Assembly (NCBI GenBank): GCA_964496205.1
Contig: CAZBXV010000053.1
Coordinates: 1 to 12,927 of the forward strand
Source: CAYLHS01 sp964496205
Lineage (GTDB): Bacteria > Actinomycetota > Acidimicrobiia > Spongiisociales > UBA4744
Reading direction: 5' to 3'
DNA: 12,927 nucleotides
Positions 1 through 6,449 of the stretch are shown here, one piece after another. Each line of letters starts with the position of its first letter. Within the stretch, counting starts at the first letter, position 1. The notes beneath the pieces are model-generated. The model was not told the origin of the DNA. It searched no databases and was given only the letters and a program-made list of their open reading frames with translations. A program made the position numbers and the translations under genes.

Positions 1-161
1 TCGGTGCTGATCAAGACGTCAACGGAGTCGCCCGTCGCGTTCGCCAGAAGCCCATCGACGCCGGTACTCGCCGGCTGACTGGGTTTTGCGGCTCCCGCAG
101 GAGCGGCCAGAAGTCCTACCGCCAATGCCATGACGGCCAGGACGATGACGTATCGTCTCAC
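1..161 (-). CDS. Secreted protein, N-terminal part only (runs off the left edge)
   Basis: The reverse strand opens with a GTG at 161, preceded by a strong Shine-Dalgarno GGGAGG (167-172) at 5-nt spacing. It reads 53 codons without a stop to the window edge. The first residues are basic (RRY) and are followed by a hydrophobic stretch (VIVLAVMALAVGLLAAP) and a small-residue AGA-A site around residues 22-25. This is a textbook Sec signal peptide with signal peptidase I cleavage. The exported part visible here (KPSQPASTGVDGLLANATG and on to DVLIST) carries no motif I recognise, so the family is unknown. The gene is divergent from htpX, with a 165-nt gap between the two starts. Export is well supported; function is not. 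Confidence 0.72.
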   Translation of the reverse strand, partial: MRRYVIVLAVMALAVGLLAAPAGAAKPSQPASTGVDGLLANATGDSVDVLIST

Positions 162-326
162 TTCATCCTCCCAAGATGTGAGTGGCCCTTCCAGTGCCAG
201 GCACGACGAACCGTCGCCCCCAGCGATCGAGACCGAATCTAGTCAGGTTCGGCGAAGTCTGCTCACGGCGCCCGATCGTGTGTCCGTCTCGTCGCGAAAC
301 CCCCTATTCGCAGTACCATCGAGGCC
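162..326. promoter_or_regulatory. Divergent intergenic region between the secreted-protein gene and htpX
   Basis: This gap holds the start signals of two divergent genes: the GGGAGG ribosome site of the left gene (167-172) and a TAnnnT box just before htpX (314-319). A TAGATT on the reverse strand (236-241) could be a -10 for the left gene, but no convincing -35 accompanies it. I see no strong inverted repeat and no coding potential consistent with a gene. Confidence 0.4.
314..319 (+). promoter_or_regulatory. Candidate -10 box (TACCAT) for leaderless htpX transcript
   Basis: TACCAT ends exactly 7 nt before the htpX ATG at 327, and no usable Shine-Dalgarno lies upstream (the only GAGG, 321-324, is 2 nt from the ATG). 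In Actinobacteria a TAnnnT -10 about 7 nt before the start codon commonly yields leaderless mRNAs. No clear -35 is visible. Confidence 0.4.
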
Positions 327-1181
327 ATGAACAACCTCAAAACCGTCGGACTCCTCGGGTTCCTCTCTGCCCTGGTCTGGCTCATCGGCTACGAGCTGTT
401 TGGTGGATCGGGGGGGTTCTACATCGGACTGGTGTTCGCCGTCGGCGTCAACCTCATCGCCTACTTCTTCAGTGACAAGATGGCCTTGGCGTCGTCGCAC
501 GCACGACCGGTCACCGAGCAGGAGCTTCCCGAGGTCTACTCGATCGTGAGAAATCTCACGACTCAGGCCGGCATGCCGATGCCGCGTATCTACGTCATCG
601 ACTCGCCGCAGCCGAACGCGTTCGCGACGGGCCGGAACCCCAACCACGCCGCGGTCGCCGTAACGACCGGGATCCTTCAGATCCTCAACCGTCAGGAGAT
701 GGAAGGGGTCATCGGGCATGAGCTGTCTCACGTTCGCAACCGCGACATCCTGATCGGGTCGATTGCTGCGATGCTTGCGGCAGCGCTCTCGATCTTCGCC
801 CGGATGGCGTTCTTCTTCGGTGGCGGCCGCCGGAGCCGTGACGCTGGTGCGCTGGGTGCCGTCATCAGCCTTCTGGCGCTCATTCTTGCCCCGATCGCAG
901 CGATGCTCATTCGCCTGGCGATCTCCCGTTCCCGCGAGTACCAGGCCGACGAGTCCGGAGCGACCCTCACCGGCCAGCCCCTCAACCTGGCCAGCGCACT
1001 CCGCAAGCTCGAAGTAGGAACGTCACGAATCCCGATGAATGTCAATCCGGCCGTCAGTCAGCTATACATCGCCGATCCCCTCAAGGCCCTGAAAGGCAGA
1101 GGAGCGAGCAAGCTGCTGTCGACCCACCCGCCGATCCAGGACCGCATCGAACGCCTGGAGGCAATGGCCTACAACACGTGA
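327..1181 (+). CDS. htpX: HtpX-type membrane zinc metalloprotease (peptidase M48)
   Basis: This 284-residue protein has the expected HtpX size and layout. Two hydrophobic segments (about 7-24 and 30-48) anchor it. The zinc-binding HELSH is at 131-135, preceded by the conserved NAFATG (97-102). Two further membrane segments follow (about 145-164 and 175-197), then the third zinc ligand Glu204 in SREYQAD (202-208), and the family-typical THPP near 266-269. HtpX proteases cut misfolded or damaged membrane proteins on the cytosolic side and act with FtsH in envelope quality control. The ATG at 327 is the natural start: the first membrane segment follows directly, and no better start with a ribosome site lies upstream. 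Its stop overlaps the next gene's GTG by 4 nt, so the two are probably translated together. Confidence 0.93.
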   Translation: MNNLKTVGLLGFLSALVWLIGYELFGGSGGFYIGLVFAVGVNLIAYFFSDKMALASSHARPVTEQELPEVYSIVRNLTTQAGMPMPRIYVIDSPQPNAFATGRNPNHAAVAVTTGILQILNRQEMEGVIGHELSHVRNRDILIGSIAAMLAAALSIFARMAFFFGGGRRSRDAGALGAVISLLALILAPIAAMLIRLAISRSREYQADESGATLTGQPLNLASALRKLEVGTSRIPMNVNPAVSQLYIADPLKALKGRGASKLLSTHPPIQDRIERLEAMAYNT

Positions 1182-1675
1182 TCACGCTCTCTCTCGAGGC
1201 AGGTGTCGACGTGGTTGCGACCGTCGCCGTGCTTGGGGGCTTGTGGGGTGGGGTGATCAGCACCAGGTCGGCGATCAACGGCCCGCAGTGGGCAATGGAG
1301 CATCTTCGCAAGACGCTACCCGTCGTCGTCGTGCTGTCGGTTGTCGCGATCGTAGTGACCTTGTTGGTGCGTCCTCTCTGGGTGGGAGTGGGGGTTCTGT
1401 ACACGACCGGAACGATCGCGTTCATGACCCGTGGGGTGTCGAGATCGCTCCAGAGGGTCGCCGAGACCGGCGGGTTCGTGCCGATCACCGAGGATGGGAA
1501 GCGACGAATCCTGCTTCGATCGGCGCGCATGCTGGTGTTCGTCGGCGTTGCCCTCGCGGTGGTCGCTCTGCTGGACCAAGGCTGGCGAGGCGCGCCCGCT
1601 CGGTACGACTGGGTTCTCGTCGCGCTGATGCTCATTCCAGGTGTCCTGCTCTGGCGCCGTGCCGGGGTCGAGTAG
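1178..1675 (+). CDS. Small multi-pass membrane protein coupled to htpX, unknown function
   Basis: The 165-residue protein starts with a GTG overlapping the htpX stop (GTGA, 1178-1181), which indicates translational coupling. About five hydrophobic stretches are visible at roughly 10-28, 48-64, 67-85, 115-133 and 144-160. A basic loop (RGVSRSLQRV near 85-94, then KRR at 108-110) probably faces the cytosol. There is no catalytic or binding motif I recognise and no signal peptide beyond the first segment. An alternative start is the GTG at 1211, but it would remove the overlap and cut into the first membrane segment. Its position behind HtpX suggests a partner, regulator or substrate in membrane quality control; that is inference only. 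It could equally be an unrelated membrane protein sharing the transcript. Confidence 0.75.
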   Translation: MITLSLEAGVDVVATVAVLGGLWGGVISTRSAINGPQWAMEHLRKTLPVVVVLSVVAIVVTLLVRPLWVGVGVLYTTGTIAFMTRGVSRSLQRVAETGGFVPITEDGKRRILLRSARMLVFVGVALAVVALLDQGWRGAPARYDWVLVALMLIPGVLLWRRAGVE

Positions 1676-1686
1676 CCGCAATCCGC

Positions 1687-1734
1687 GAACCCAGGGTTCA
1701 CGAACGAGGAAAACACCGCTGAGAGCCCTGGGTT
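1687..1734. terminator. Palindrome and inverted repeat between convergent genes, possible bidirectional terminator
   Basis: GAACCCAGGGTTC (1687-1699) is a perfect odd palindrome. Its left half plus centre (AACCCAGGG, 1688-1696) also pairs perfectly with CCCTGGGTT at 1726-1734, giving a 9-bp stem with a 29-nt loop. It lies in the 63-nt gap between two convergent genes, where a shared terminator is expected. No U-tract follows on either strand, so it is not a classic intrinsic terminator. Confidence 0.35.
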
Positions 1735-1738
1735 GGGG

Positions 1739-2221
1739 TCAATGGACGAGGTACCTGGCGACCAGCGGTGCGAACACCACCACACTGACGACACGAATCA
1801 GGTGGGCGGTCACCACCATGGACGCGTTGGCCCCCATGTCCACGGCGATCGCACCCATCTGTGCGATTCCTCCGGGTGACGACGCAAGGATGGACGTCGC
1901 CATGTCCACTCCCAGCGCACGGAGCGCAAGCGTCATGAGCACCGTCGCAGACAAGAGAATCCCCACGATGGTCAGGATCGGCACGGCGGCATCCCGAAGG
2001 GCGACGAGCGTGTCACGCGTGAAGCCCTGTCCGAGGAGCCATCCAAGGGCCGCGAAGGAGAGAAAGCGGGCCCAGTTGGGAAAGGGGAGTGTGGTGGAAC
2101 CGACCAGATTGACCGCTGCCACCGCAACCATCGCGCCGATCAGAGCTCCGGCAGGAACCTTCAGCCGTTCGAAAACCCATGCCCCCACCAACGCCGCCAC
2201 GACCGTTCTGACCACCACCAT
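1739..2221 (-). CDS. AbrB-family (PF05145-type) integral membrane protein, single-repeat form
   Basis: This 160-residue, strongly hydrophobic protein carries the signature of the AbrB / 'ammonia monooxygenase-like' membrane family: SPGGIAQMGAIAVDMGA at 115-131, followed by a conserved His-X-X-Arg segment (HLIRV, 140-144). Membrane segments fall at about 3-16, 24-40, 52-66, 80-101 and 140-157. Full-length members have two such repeats (about 350 residues); this one has a single repeat and a normal start and stop, so it looks like a half-size form and not a fragment. Some family members have been linked to transport or regulatory roles, but the substrate is not established. The ATG at 2221 has a good ribosome site, AAAGGAG (2227-2233), 5 nt upstream. 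It lies 120 nt downstream of the aminopeptidase gene on the same strand and may share its transcript. Confidence 0.82.
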   Translation of the reverse strand: MVVVRTVVAALVGAWVFERLKVPAGALIGAMVAVAAVNLVGSTTLPFPNWARFLSFAALGWLLGQGFTRDTLVALRDAAVPILTIVGILLSATVLMTLALRALGVDMATSILASSPGGIAQMGAIAVDMGANASMVVTAHLIRVVSVVVFAPLVARYLVH

Positions 2222-2341
2222 GAGCTCTCCTTTCGGGTGTCTACGCTACCGGGCGACCTTTGCGAGAAGGGCCGGCATCCATCGACTTCTTGGGTGAGAC
2301 ACATGGCCGTTTCACGGTCTACTCACGCCAGAACGGGACGA

Positions 2342-3796
2342 TCAGCCTGCGGCCATCTCCTTGGCCAGCTCCACGAGGGTCCGGACTCCGAAACCCGATC
2401 CGCCCTTCGACTGGTAGTGCTCGGCATCCGGCCAGCGGGCCGGTCCGGCGATGTCGAGGTGCACCCACGGGACATCGTCGACGAACTCCTTGAGGAACAA
2501 CGCCGCGATGATCGCTCCACCCCACCTATCGGCGACGTTCTTCATGTCGGCGATCGGTGAGTCGATCAGCTTCCGGTAGTCGTCGGGGAGAGGCATGTGC
2601 CAGAGCCGCTCGCCTGCCCTGGCCGCTGCCGCGCGAACCATGCCGGCAGCGTTGTCGTCATTGCTCCACAGGCCGCCGATCTTCTCGCCGAGCGCCACCT
2701 TGCAGGACCCGGTGAGTGTCGCGAGATCGACGATCAGGTCCGGTTTTGCTTCAGCAGCGAGCGACAGGCCATCCGCCAGAACGAGCCGTCCCTCGGCGTC
2801 GGTGTTGAGCACCTCCACCGTCTTTCCATTGCGCGGTCGGATCACGTCACCGGGACGCAGTGCGCCGCCGCCGGGCATGTTCTCTGTGAGCGGTGTGATT
2901 GCCAGGACCTTGACCGGAATCCCGAGCCTGGCGATCGCCTGGACCGCTCCGAACACGGCCGCCGCACCGGACATGTCCGTCTTCATCGTTTCCATGCCGG
3001 CAGGCGGCTTCAACGACAGCCCACCGGAGTCGAACACGATGCCCTTTCCGACGAGCGCGAGGAACGCCTGGGGGTCGGCGGGTTCGTAGCGGAACATGGC
3101 GAGGCGCGCAGGATTGTGTGCGCCGAGCGCGACGCCCATCAGTCCGCCGAGACGTTCCCGCTCGATGTCCTCGGGACCCAACACCTCGACGTCGACACCG
3201 GCAGGCGCCACCGCGTCCGCCGCCCGATCCGCCAGCACCGCAGGGGCCTTGGCGATGGCGGGCTCATTGATCAGGTCTCGCGCGAAGGAAACCGCCTCGG
3301 CCACAACGCGGCCCTCCTCGCCGGAAACCGTGGCGTTATCGCCGCCAGGGGAGAGGAACCGCAGGTGTTCGGTCTTCGATGGTTCAGCCGACGTCTTGTA
3401 CGTGTTGAACTGATACTGACCCAGGAGGAAACCCTCCACGACTGCCGCCGCCGCACCATCCAGATCGACCTGGTGCAGGGTGGTGGCAACATTCGAGGAC
3501 TTGGTTGTTCGGCGGCCCAGCCAGCCGGACGCCTGACGCAGTGCTTCGTCGTCGACTTCTGCGCCGAGACCGACGAACACCACCGTTGTGAAAGCCAGAC
3601 GATCCCCGGTCGGCATCGAGACGATATCGCCGAGTCTGCCATCGAATGACTCTTCGTCCAGGTACTCGTCGAGCCACGAACCGAGGCGGTCTGCCACCCA
3701 CTGCGCGCCGGGTCCCCACACGCGGTCCTCGAAGACGGGAACGGCGAGCACCTCGCCTGATTCGTGATCGATGGTTCCTGCGGCGGTGATATCCAC
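2342..3796 (-). CDS. pepA: Leucyl aminopeptidase (peptidase M17)
   Basis: This cytosolic zinc/manganese aminopeptidase removes N-terminal residues from peptides; the family forms hexamers of about 480-500 residues, matching the 484 seen here. The M17 catalytic half is intact. It has GKGIVFDSGG (metal-binding Lys251 and Asp256), catalytic Lys263 in LSLK, MKTDMSGAA (Asp274) and the signature NTDAEGRL at 331-338 with Asp333, Glu335 and Arg337. The N-terminal 150 residues are the usual variable domain. I chose the GTG at 3796 because AAGGAG (3804-3809) lies 7 nt upstream of it. The ATG two codons earlier (3802) overlaps the preceding stop as ATGA but sits only 1 nt from that ribosome site; it is the alternative, giving 486 residues. 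The open frame extends further upstream to 3928, but that part overlaps the adenosyltransferase gene and is not M17-like. Confidence 0.93.
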   Translation of the reverse strand: MDITAAGTIDHESGEVLAVPVFEDRVWGPGAQWVADRLGSWLDEYLDEESFDGRLGDIVSMPTGDRLAFTTVVFVGLGAEVDDEALRQASGWLGRRTTKSSNVATTLHQVDLDGAAAAVVEGFLLGQYQFNTYKTSAEPSKTEHLRFLSPGGDNATVSGEEGRVVAEAVSFARDLINEPAIAKAPAVLADRAADAVAPAGVDVEVLGPEDIERERLGGLMGVALGAHNPARLAMFRYEPADPQAFLALVGKGIVFDSGGLSLKPPAGMETMKTDMSGAAAVFGAVQAIARLGIPVKVLAITPLTENMPGGGALRPGDVIRPRNGKTVEVLNTDAEGRLVLADGLSLAAEAKPDLIVDLATLTGSCKVALGEKIGGLWSNDDNAAGMVRAAAARAGERLWHMPLPDDYRKLIDSPIADMKNVADRWGGAIIAALFLKEFVDDVPWVHLDIAGPARWPDAEHYQSKGGSGFGVRTLVELAKEMAAG

Positions 3797-3798
3797 GT

Positions 3799-4338
3799 TC
3801 ATGCTCCTTGCCTGCTGGGTTCCCATCCGGTTTCGGTGGCTCGCGCCAAGACATAGAGGTAGTCGGCCAGCCGGTTGAGGTACCGCAGCACCTCCGAGAG
3901 TCCACCTTCCCTGGAGTAGGACACGCATCTGCGCTCGGCGCGTCGGACCACCGTGCGGGCCACGTCGATTGCGGCCGGCAATGGTGCTTGGCCAGGTACG
4001 ACGAAACTCGTGGGGAGGCCCACAGTGTCGACAAGCTCGTCGATCCAGGCTTCGAGCCGTTCGGTCATCGCGAGGGTCGTCGCGCTGACACCCGGCTCCA
4101 GCTTGGTCCGATTCTCGGGCGCGGTGGCCAGTTCGGCCGCAACCACGAACAGGTCCCGCTGCACGGCGAGGATCCGTTCGGCCACGATGCCCTCTGCGAT
4201 CGCTCTTGCCGCCCCGAGCGCCGCAACCGCCTCGTCGACGGTTCCGTAGGCTTCGGGTGCAGGAGCGTCCTTCGAAACCCGACCGCCGTAGAAGAGGCCG
4301 GTCGTGCCTTCGTCACCCTTCTTGGTGTAGATCTTCAC
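3799..4338 (-). CDS. pduO: Cob(I)alamin adenosyltransferase, PduO type
   Basis: The enzyme transfers adenosyl from ATP to cob(I)alamin to make coenzyme B12. All PduO-type landmarks are present in 179 residues: the N-terminal ATP loop TKKGDEGTTGL (5-15), EAYGTVDE (29-36), the VPG segment near 114-116, ARTVVRRAERR (127-137) and the C-terminal helix YLNRLADYLYVLAR (153-166). The usual His before ARTV is Asp here (AIDVAR, 123-128), a small departure. The GTG at 4338 is the only start that keeps the N-terminal motif at its normal place. It lacks a ribosome site but has TACACT 7 nt upstream, which fits leaderless expression. Its stop lies next to the pepA start, so the two are probably cotranscribed. 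It implies a B12-dependent enzyme elsewhere in the genome; none is visible here. Confidence 0.92.
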   Translation of the reverse strand: MKIYTKKGDEGTTGLFYGGRVSKDAPAPEAYGTVDEAVAALGAARAIAEGIVAERILAVQRDLFVVAAELATAPENRTKLEPGVSATTLAMTERLEAWIDELVDTVGLPTSFVVPGQAPLPAAIDVARTVVRRAERRCVSYSREGGLSEVLRYLNRLADYLYVLARATETGWEPSRQGA

Positions 4339-4345
4339 GCCGGCG

Positions 4346-4351
4346 AGTGTA
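4346..4351 (-). promoter_or_regulatory. Candidate -10 box (TACACT) for leaderless adenosyltransferase transcript
   Basis: Read on the reverse strand, TACACT ends 7 nt before the GTG at 4338, and no Shine-Dalgarno is present. The spacing matches leaderless actinobacterial promoters and the htpX arrangement in this window. The -35 position falls inside the heptad repeat at 4358-4385, so no conventional -35 is visible. Confidence 0.4.
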
Positions 4352-4357
4352 CAGAGA

Positions 4358-4385
4358 AGCTGACAGCGAACAGCGAACAGCGAAC
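4358..4385. repeat. Short tandem repeat with 7-nt period (AGCGAAC)
   Basis: Four heptads in a row: AGCTGAC followed by three perfect copies of AGCGAAC. The repeat fills most of the 54-nt gap between the transketolase stop (4393) and the adenosyltransferase start (4338). It sits just upstream of the candidate -10 of the latter, where a -35 or activator site would be. A related heptad tract occurs at 10736-10763. Confidence 0.7.
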
Positions 4386-4392
4386 GAGGCCG

Positions 4393-6336
4393 TCAGCGGT
4401 TGGCTGCGTTGAGCCACTCCTTGACCCTGGCGGTGACTCCCTCGGGTGTGAAACCCCAATGCTTGGCGATGTCCGCGGCGGGGGCCGACGTTCCGAAGTG
4501 GTCGATGCCAATCGTCAAACCGGCCGAACCGGTGATCTTCTCCCAGCCGAACGTCGCTGCCGCCTCGATCGAGACGGTGGGTAGCCCGTTGCCGAGCACT
4601 GACTCGCGATACGCGTCGTCCTGCTCGAAGAAGGCCTCCCAGCAGGGGAGCGACACGACACGGGCCGAAACGCCCTCTCCTGCCAGGAGATCGGCGGCGC
4701 CGAGCGCCGTTGACACCTCGGATCCTGTTGCGACGAGGACAACGTCCTGACCGTCCCTGAGGACATAGCCGCCGCGAGCCACCCCACCGGTAGGCCGGTC
4801 CAGCACCGGGAGACCCTGCCGGCTGAGCACCAACGCCGTCGGCCCGCCGGTTCTGTTCATCGCCAGCTCCGTCGCCTCGACCGTCTCCCCGGCATCAGCG
4901 GGGCGCACGACCCAGAGGTTCGGCATTGCACGCAGCGACGCGAGATGCTCGATTGGCTGGTGGGTTGGACCGTCTTCACCGAGGAACACGGAATCGTGCG
5001 TCCAGATGAAGATGCTCGGCGCGCCCATCAGGGCAGCAAGTCGGACCGCCGGCCGCATGTAGTCGGAGAACATGAAGAAGGTCGCCCCATACGGGCGCAA
5101 GCCACCGTGGACGGCCATACCGTTGGTGATGGCTCCCATCGCATGCTCCCGGATCCCGTAGTGGATGTTGCGGCCGGAGTGATCGCCTTTCGAGAATGAG
5201 CCGGAGGTTGAGATCTTCGTCTTGGTCGATGCGACGAGGTCTGCTGCACCCCCGATGAACGCGGGTGCCTTCTCGGCGACCTGGTCGAAGATCTTGCCGA
5301 TTGCCGCCCGGGTCGCGATCTTGCCGTCGAACCCCGGCGACTCGAGATGGATCGGATCGGGATCGAAGTACGAGTTCCAGAGCGCCGCAGTATCCGAGTC
5401 GATGCCTGCGAATCGAGTGGTCCACTGGGCGTGTGCAGTGCGGCCCCTGTCCATCGCCTCGGAGAAGTAGTCGTAGATGCCGTCGGGAACATAGAACGGC
5501 GTGTCAGGCGGAAACCCCATCAGTTCCTTTGTCGCGCGCAGCTCCTCCTCGCCCAGCGGCGATCCGTGTACGCCTGGGGTGTCGTGTTTGGTCGGTGCCC
5601 CGTAGCCAATGTGGGTGCGGGCGATGATCAGCGACGGTTGATCGGCGATCTCGATTGCTTCTCGCGTCGCCTCCTCGATGGCGGCCCTGTCTTCTCCGTC
5701 GATGAAGAGCGTATGCCAGCCGACCGCGCCGAATCGAGCGGCCACGTCTTCCGTGAACGTGATCTCCGTATGACCGTCGATCGTGATGTGATTGTCGTCG
5801 TAGAGGTAGATGAGTTTGCCGAGCCCGAGGTGTCCGGCCAGCGACGCGGACTCGGACGAGATCCCCTCCATGAGGTCGCCATCGGACACGATCGCCCAGG
5901 TACGGTGGTCGATGAGGTCGGCACCGAAAACGGTTCGGAGGTGAGCTTCGGCGATCGCCATGCCCACCGCGGTTCCGAAGCCCTGTCCGAGCGGCCCGGT
6001 TGTCGTCTCGATTCCTCTCTCTTGGTCGATTTCCGGGTGACCGGCCGTGGGGGATCCCCACTGGCGGAACTGCTCCAGGTCGTCCATCGAGATCGGGAAC
6101 CCGCAGAGGTGCAGCATTGAGTAGAGCAGCATCGATGCGTGACCGTTCGAGAGTACGAAACGGTCCCGATCCGGCCATGTCGGATCATCCGGGTTGACCT
6201 TCAGGAACTTCGTCCAGAGCACCTCGGCAGCATTTGCGAGACCCATTGGTGCTCCGGGATGACCCGAATTCGCCTTTTCGACCCCGTCGATAGCGAGACC
6301 CTTGATCGTGTTGACGGCGAGCTGTTCGATGGTCAC
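4393..6336 (-). CDS. tkt: Transketolase
   Basis: This thiamine-diphosphate enzyme of the non-oxidative pentose phosphate pathway moves two-carbon units between ketose and aldose phosphates. The 647-residue product has the three expected parts. The PP domain carries SGHPGAPMG (about 24-32), the thiamine-diphosphate/metal motif SDGDLMEG (151-158) and the YDDNHITIDG segment (179-188). The pyrimidine-binding domain has the catalytic Glu397 in GIREHAMG and the substrate loop HDSVFLGEDGPTHQP (447-461). The C-terminal domain is complete. I chose the GTG at 6336 because AGGAG (6343-6347) lies 6 nt upstream; the ATG at 6354 (six residues longer) has no ribosome site and is the alternative. An open frame reaches 6426 but its extra residues are not transketolase-like. 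It heads the minus-strand group and is divergent from the sulfate genes. Confidence 0.95.
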   Translation of the reverse strand: MTIEQLAVNTIKGLAIDGVEKANSGHPGAPMGLANAAEVLWTKFLKVNPDDPTWPDRDRFVLSNGHASMLLYSMLHLCGFPISMDDLEQFRQWGSPTAGHPEIDQERGIETTTGPLGQGFGTAVGMAIAEAHLRTVFGADLIDHRTWAIVSDGDLMEGISSESASLAGHLGLGKLIYLYDDNHITIDGHTEITFTEDVAARFGAVGWHTLFIDGEDRAAIEEATREAIEIADQPSLIIARTHIGYGAPTKHDTPGVHGSPLGEEELRATKELMGFPPDTPFYVPDGIYDYFSEAMDRGRTAHAQWTTRFAGIDSDTAALWNSYFDPDPIHLESPGFDGKIATRAAIGKIFDQVAEKAPAFIGGAADLVASTKTKISTSGSFSKGDHSGRNIHYGIREHAMGAITNGMAVHGGLRPYGATFFMFSDYMRPAVRLAALMGAPSIFIWTHDSVFLGEDGPTHQPIEHLASLRAMPNLWVVRPADAGETVEATELAMNRTGGPTALVLSRQGLPVLDRPTGGVARGGYVLRDGQDVVLVATGSEVSTALGAADLLAGEGVSARVVSLPCWEAFFEQDDAYRESVLGNGLPTVSIEAAATFGWEKITGSAGLTIGIDHFGTSAPAADIAKHWGFTPEGVTARVKEWLNAANR

Positions 6337-6449
6337 AGAGGTACTCCTCGTCATGGATGCTCGAAGGGTACTCGCAGCGTCCAAACCAGGAACTGCTCGG
6401 AGGATCGTGACCTCCTCTACACTCAACCGGTCGCAAAGGAAAGCAAGGC
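6337..6449. promoter_or_regulatory. Divergent promoter region between tkt and the sulfate operon
   Basis: For the plus strand, TACACT at 6418-6423 is a plausible -10, placing the transcript start near 6430 and leaving a short leader with an AAGGA-type ribosome site (about 6437-6441) before the ATG at 6450. For the minus strand, TACCCT (6365-6370 read in reverse) would start a transcript near 6357, about 20 nt before the tkt GTG, consistent with that start choice. A 5-bp inverted repeat, GGAGG-7 nt-CCTCC (6399-6415), sits just upstream of TACACT and could be an operator. No clear -35 is visible in either direction. Confidence 0.4.

Noticed and set aside
158..166. Tiny ATG-AAG-TGA frame just upstream of the secreted-protein start
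   Set aside because: Two codons only, created by the overlap of the ribosome site and the GTG start; no reason to treat it as a leader peptide.
2597..3649. A 350-codon open frame on the plus strand opposite pepA
   Set aside because: The M17 signature residues on the other strand are intact, and this frame reads as a His/Arg-rich shadow.
3797..3928. Upstream extension of the pepA frame
   Set aside because: It overlaps the end of the adenosyltransferase, has no ribosome site and is not M17-like, apart from the two codons back to the ATG at 3802, which remains an alternative start.
4339..4392. Possible B12 riboswitch ahead of the adenosyltransferase
   Set aside because: The gap is only 54 nt, far too short for a cobalamin riboswitch, and lacks a B12-box-like sequence.
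5347..6120. A 257-codon open frame on the plus strand opposite transketolase
   Set aside because: It is the antisense shadow of a clear transketolase; composition is Arg/Val/Asp-biased with no motif.
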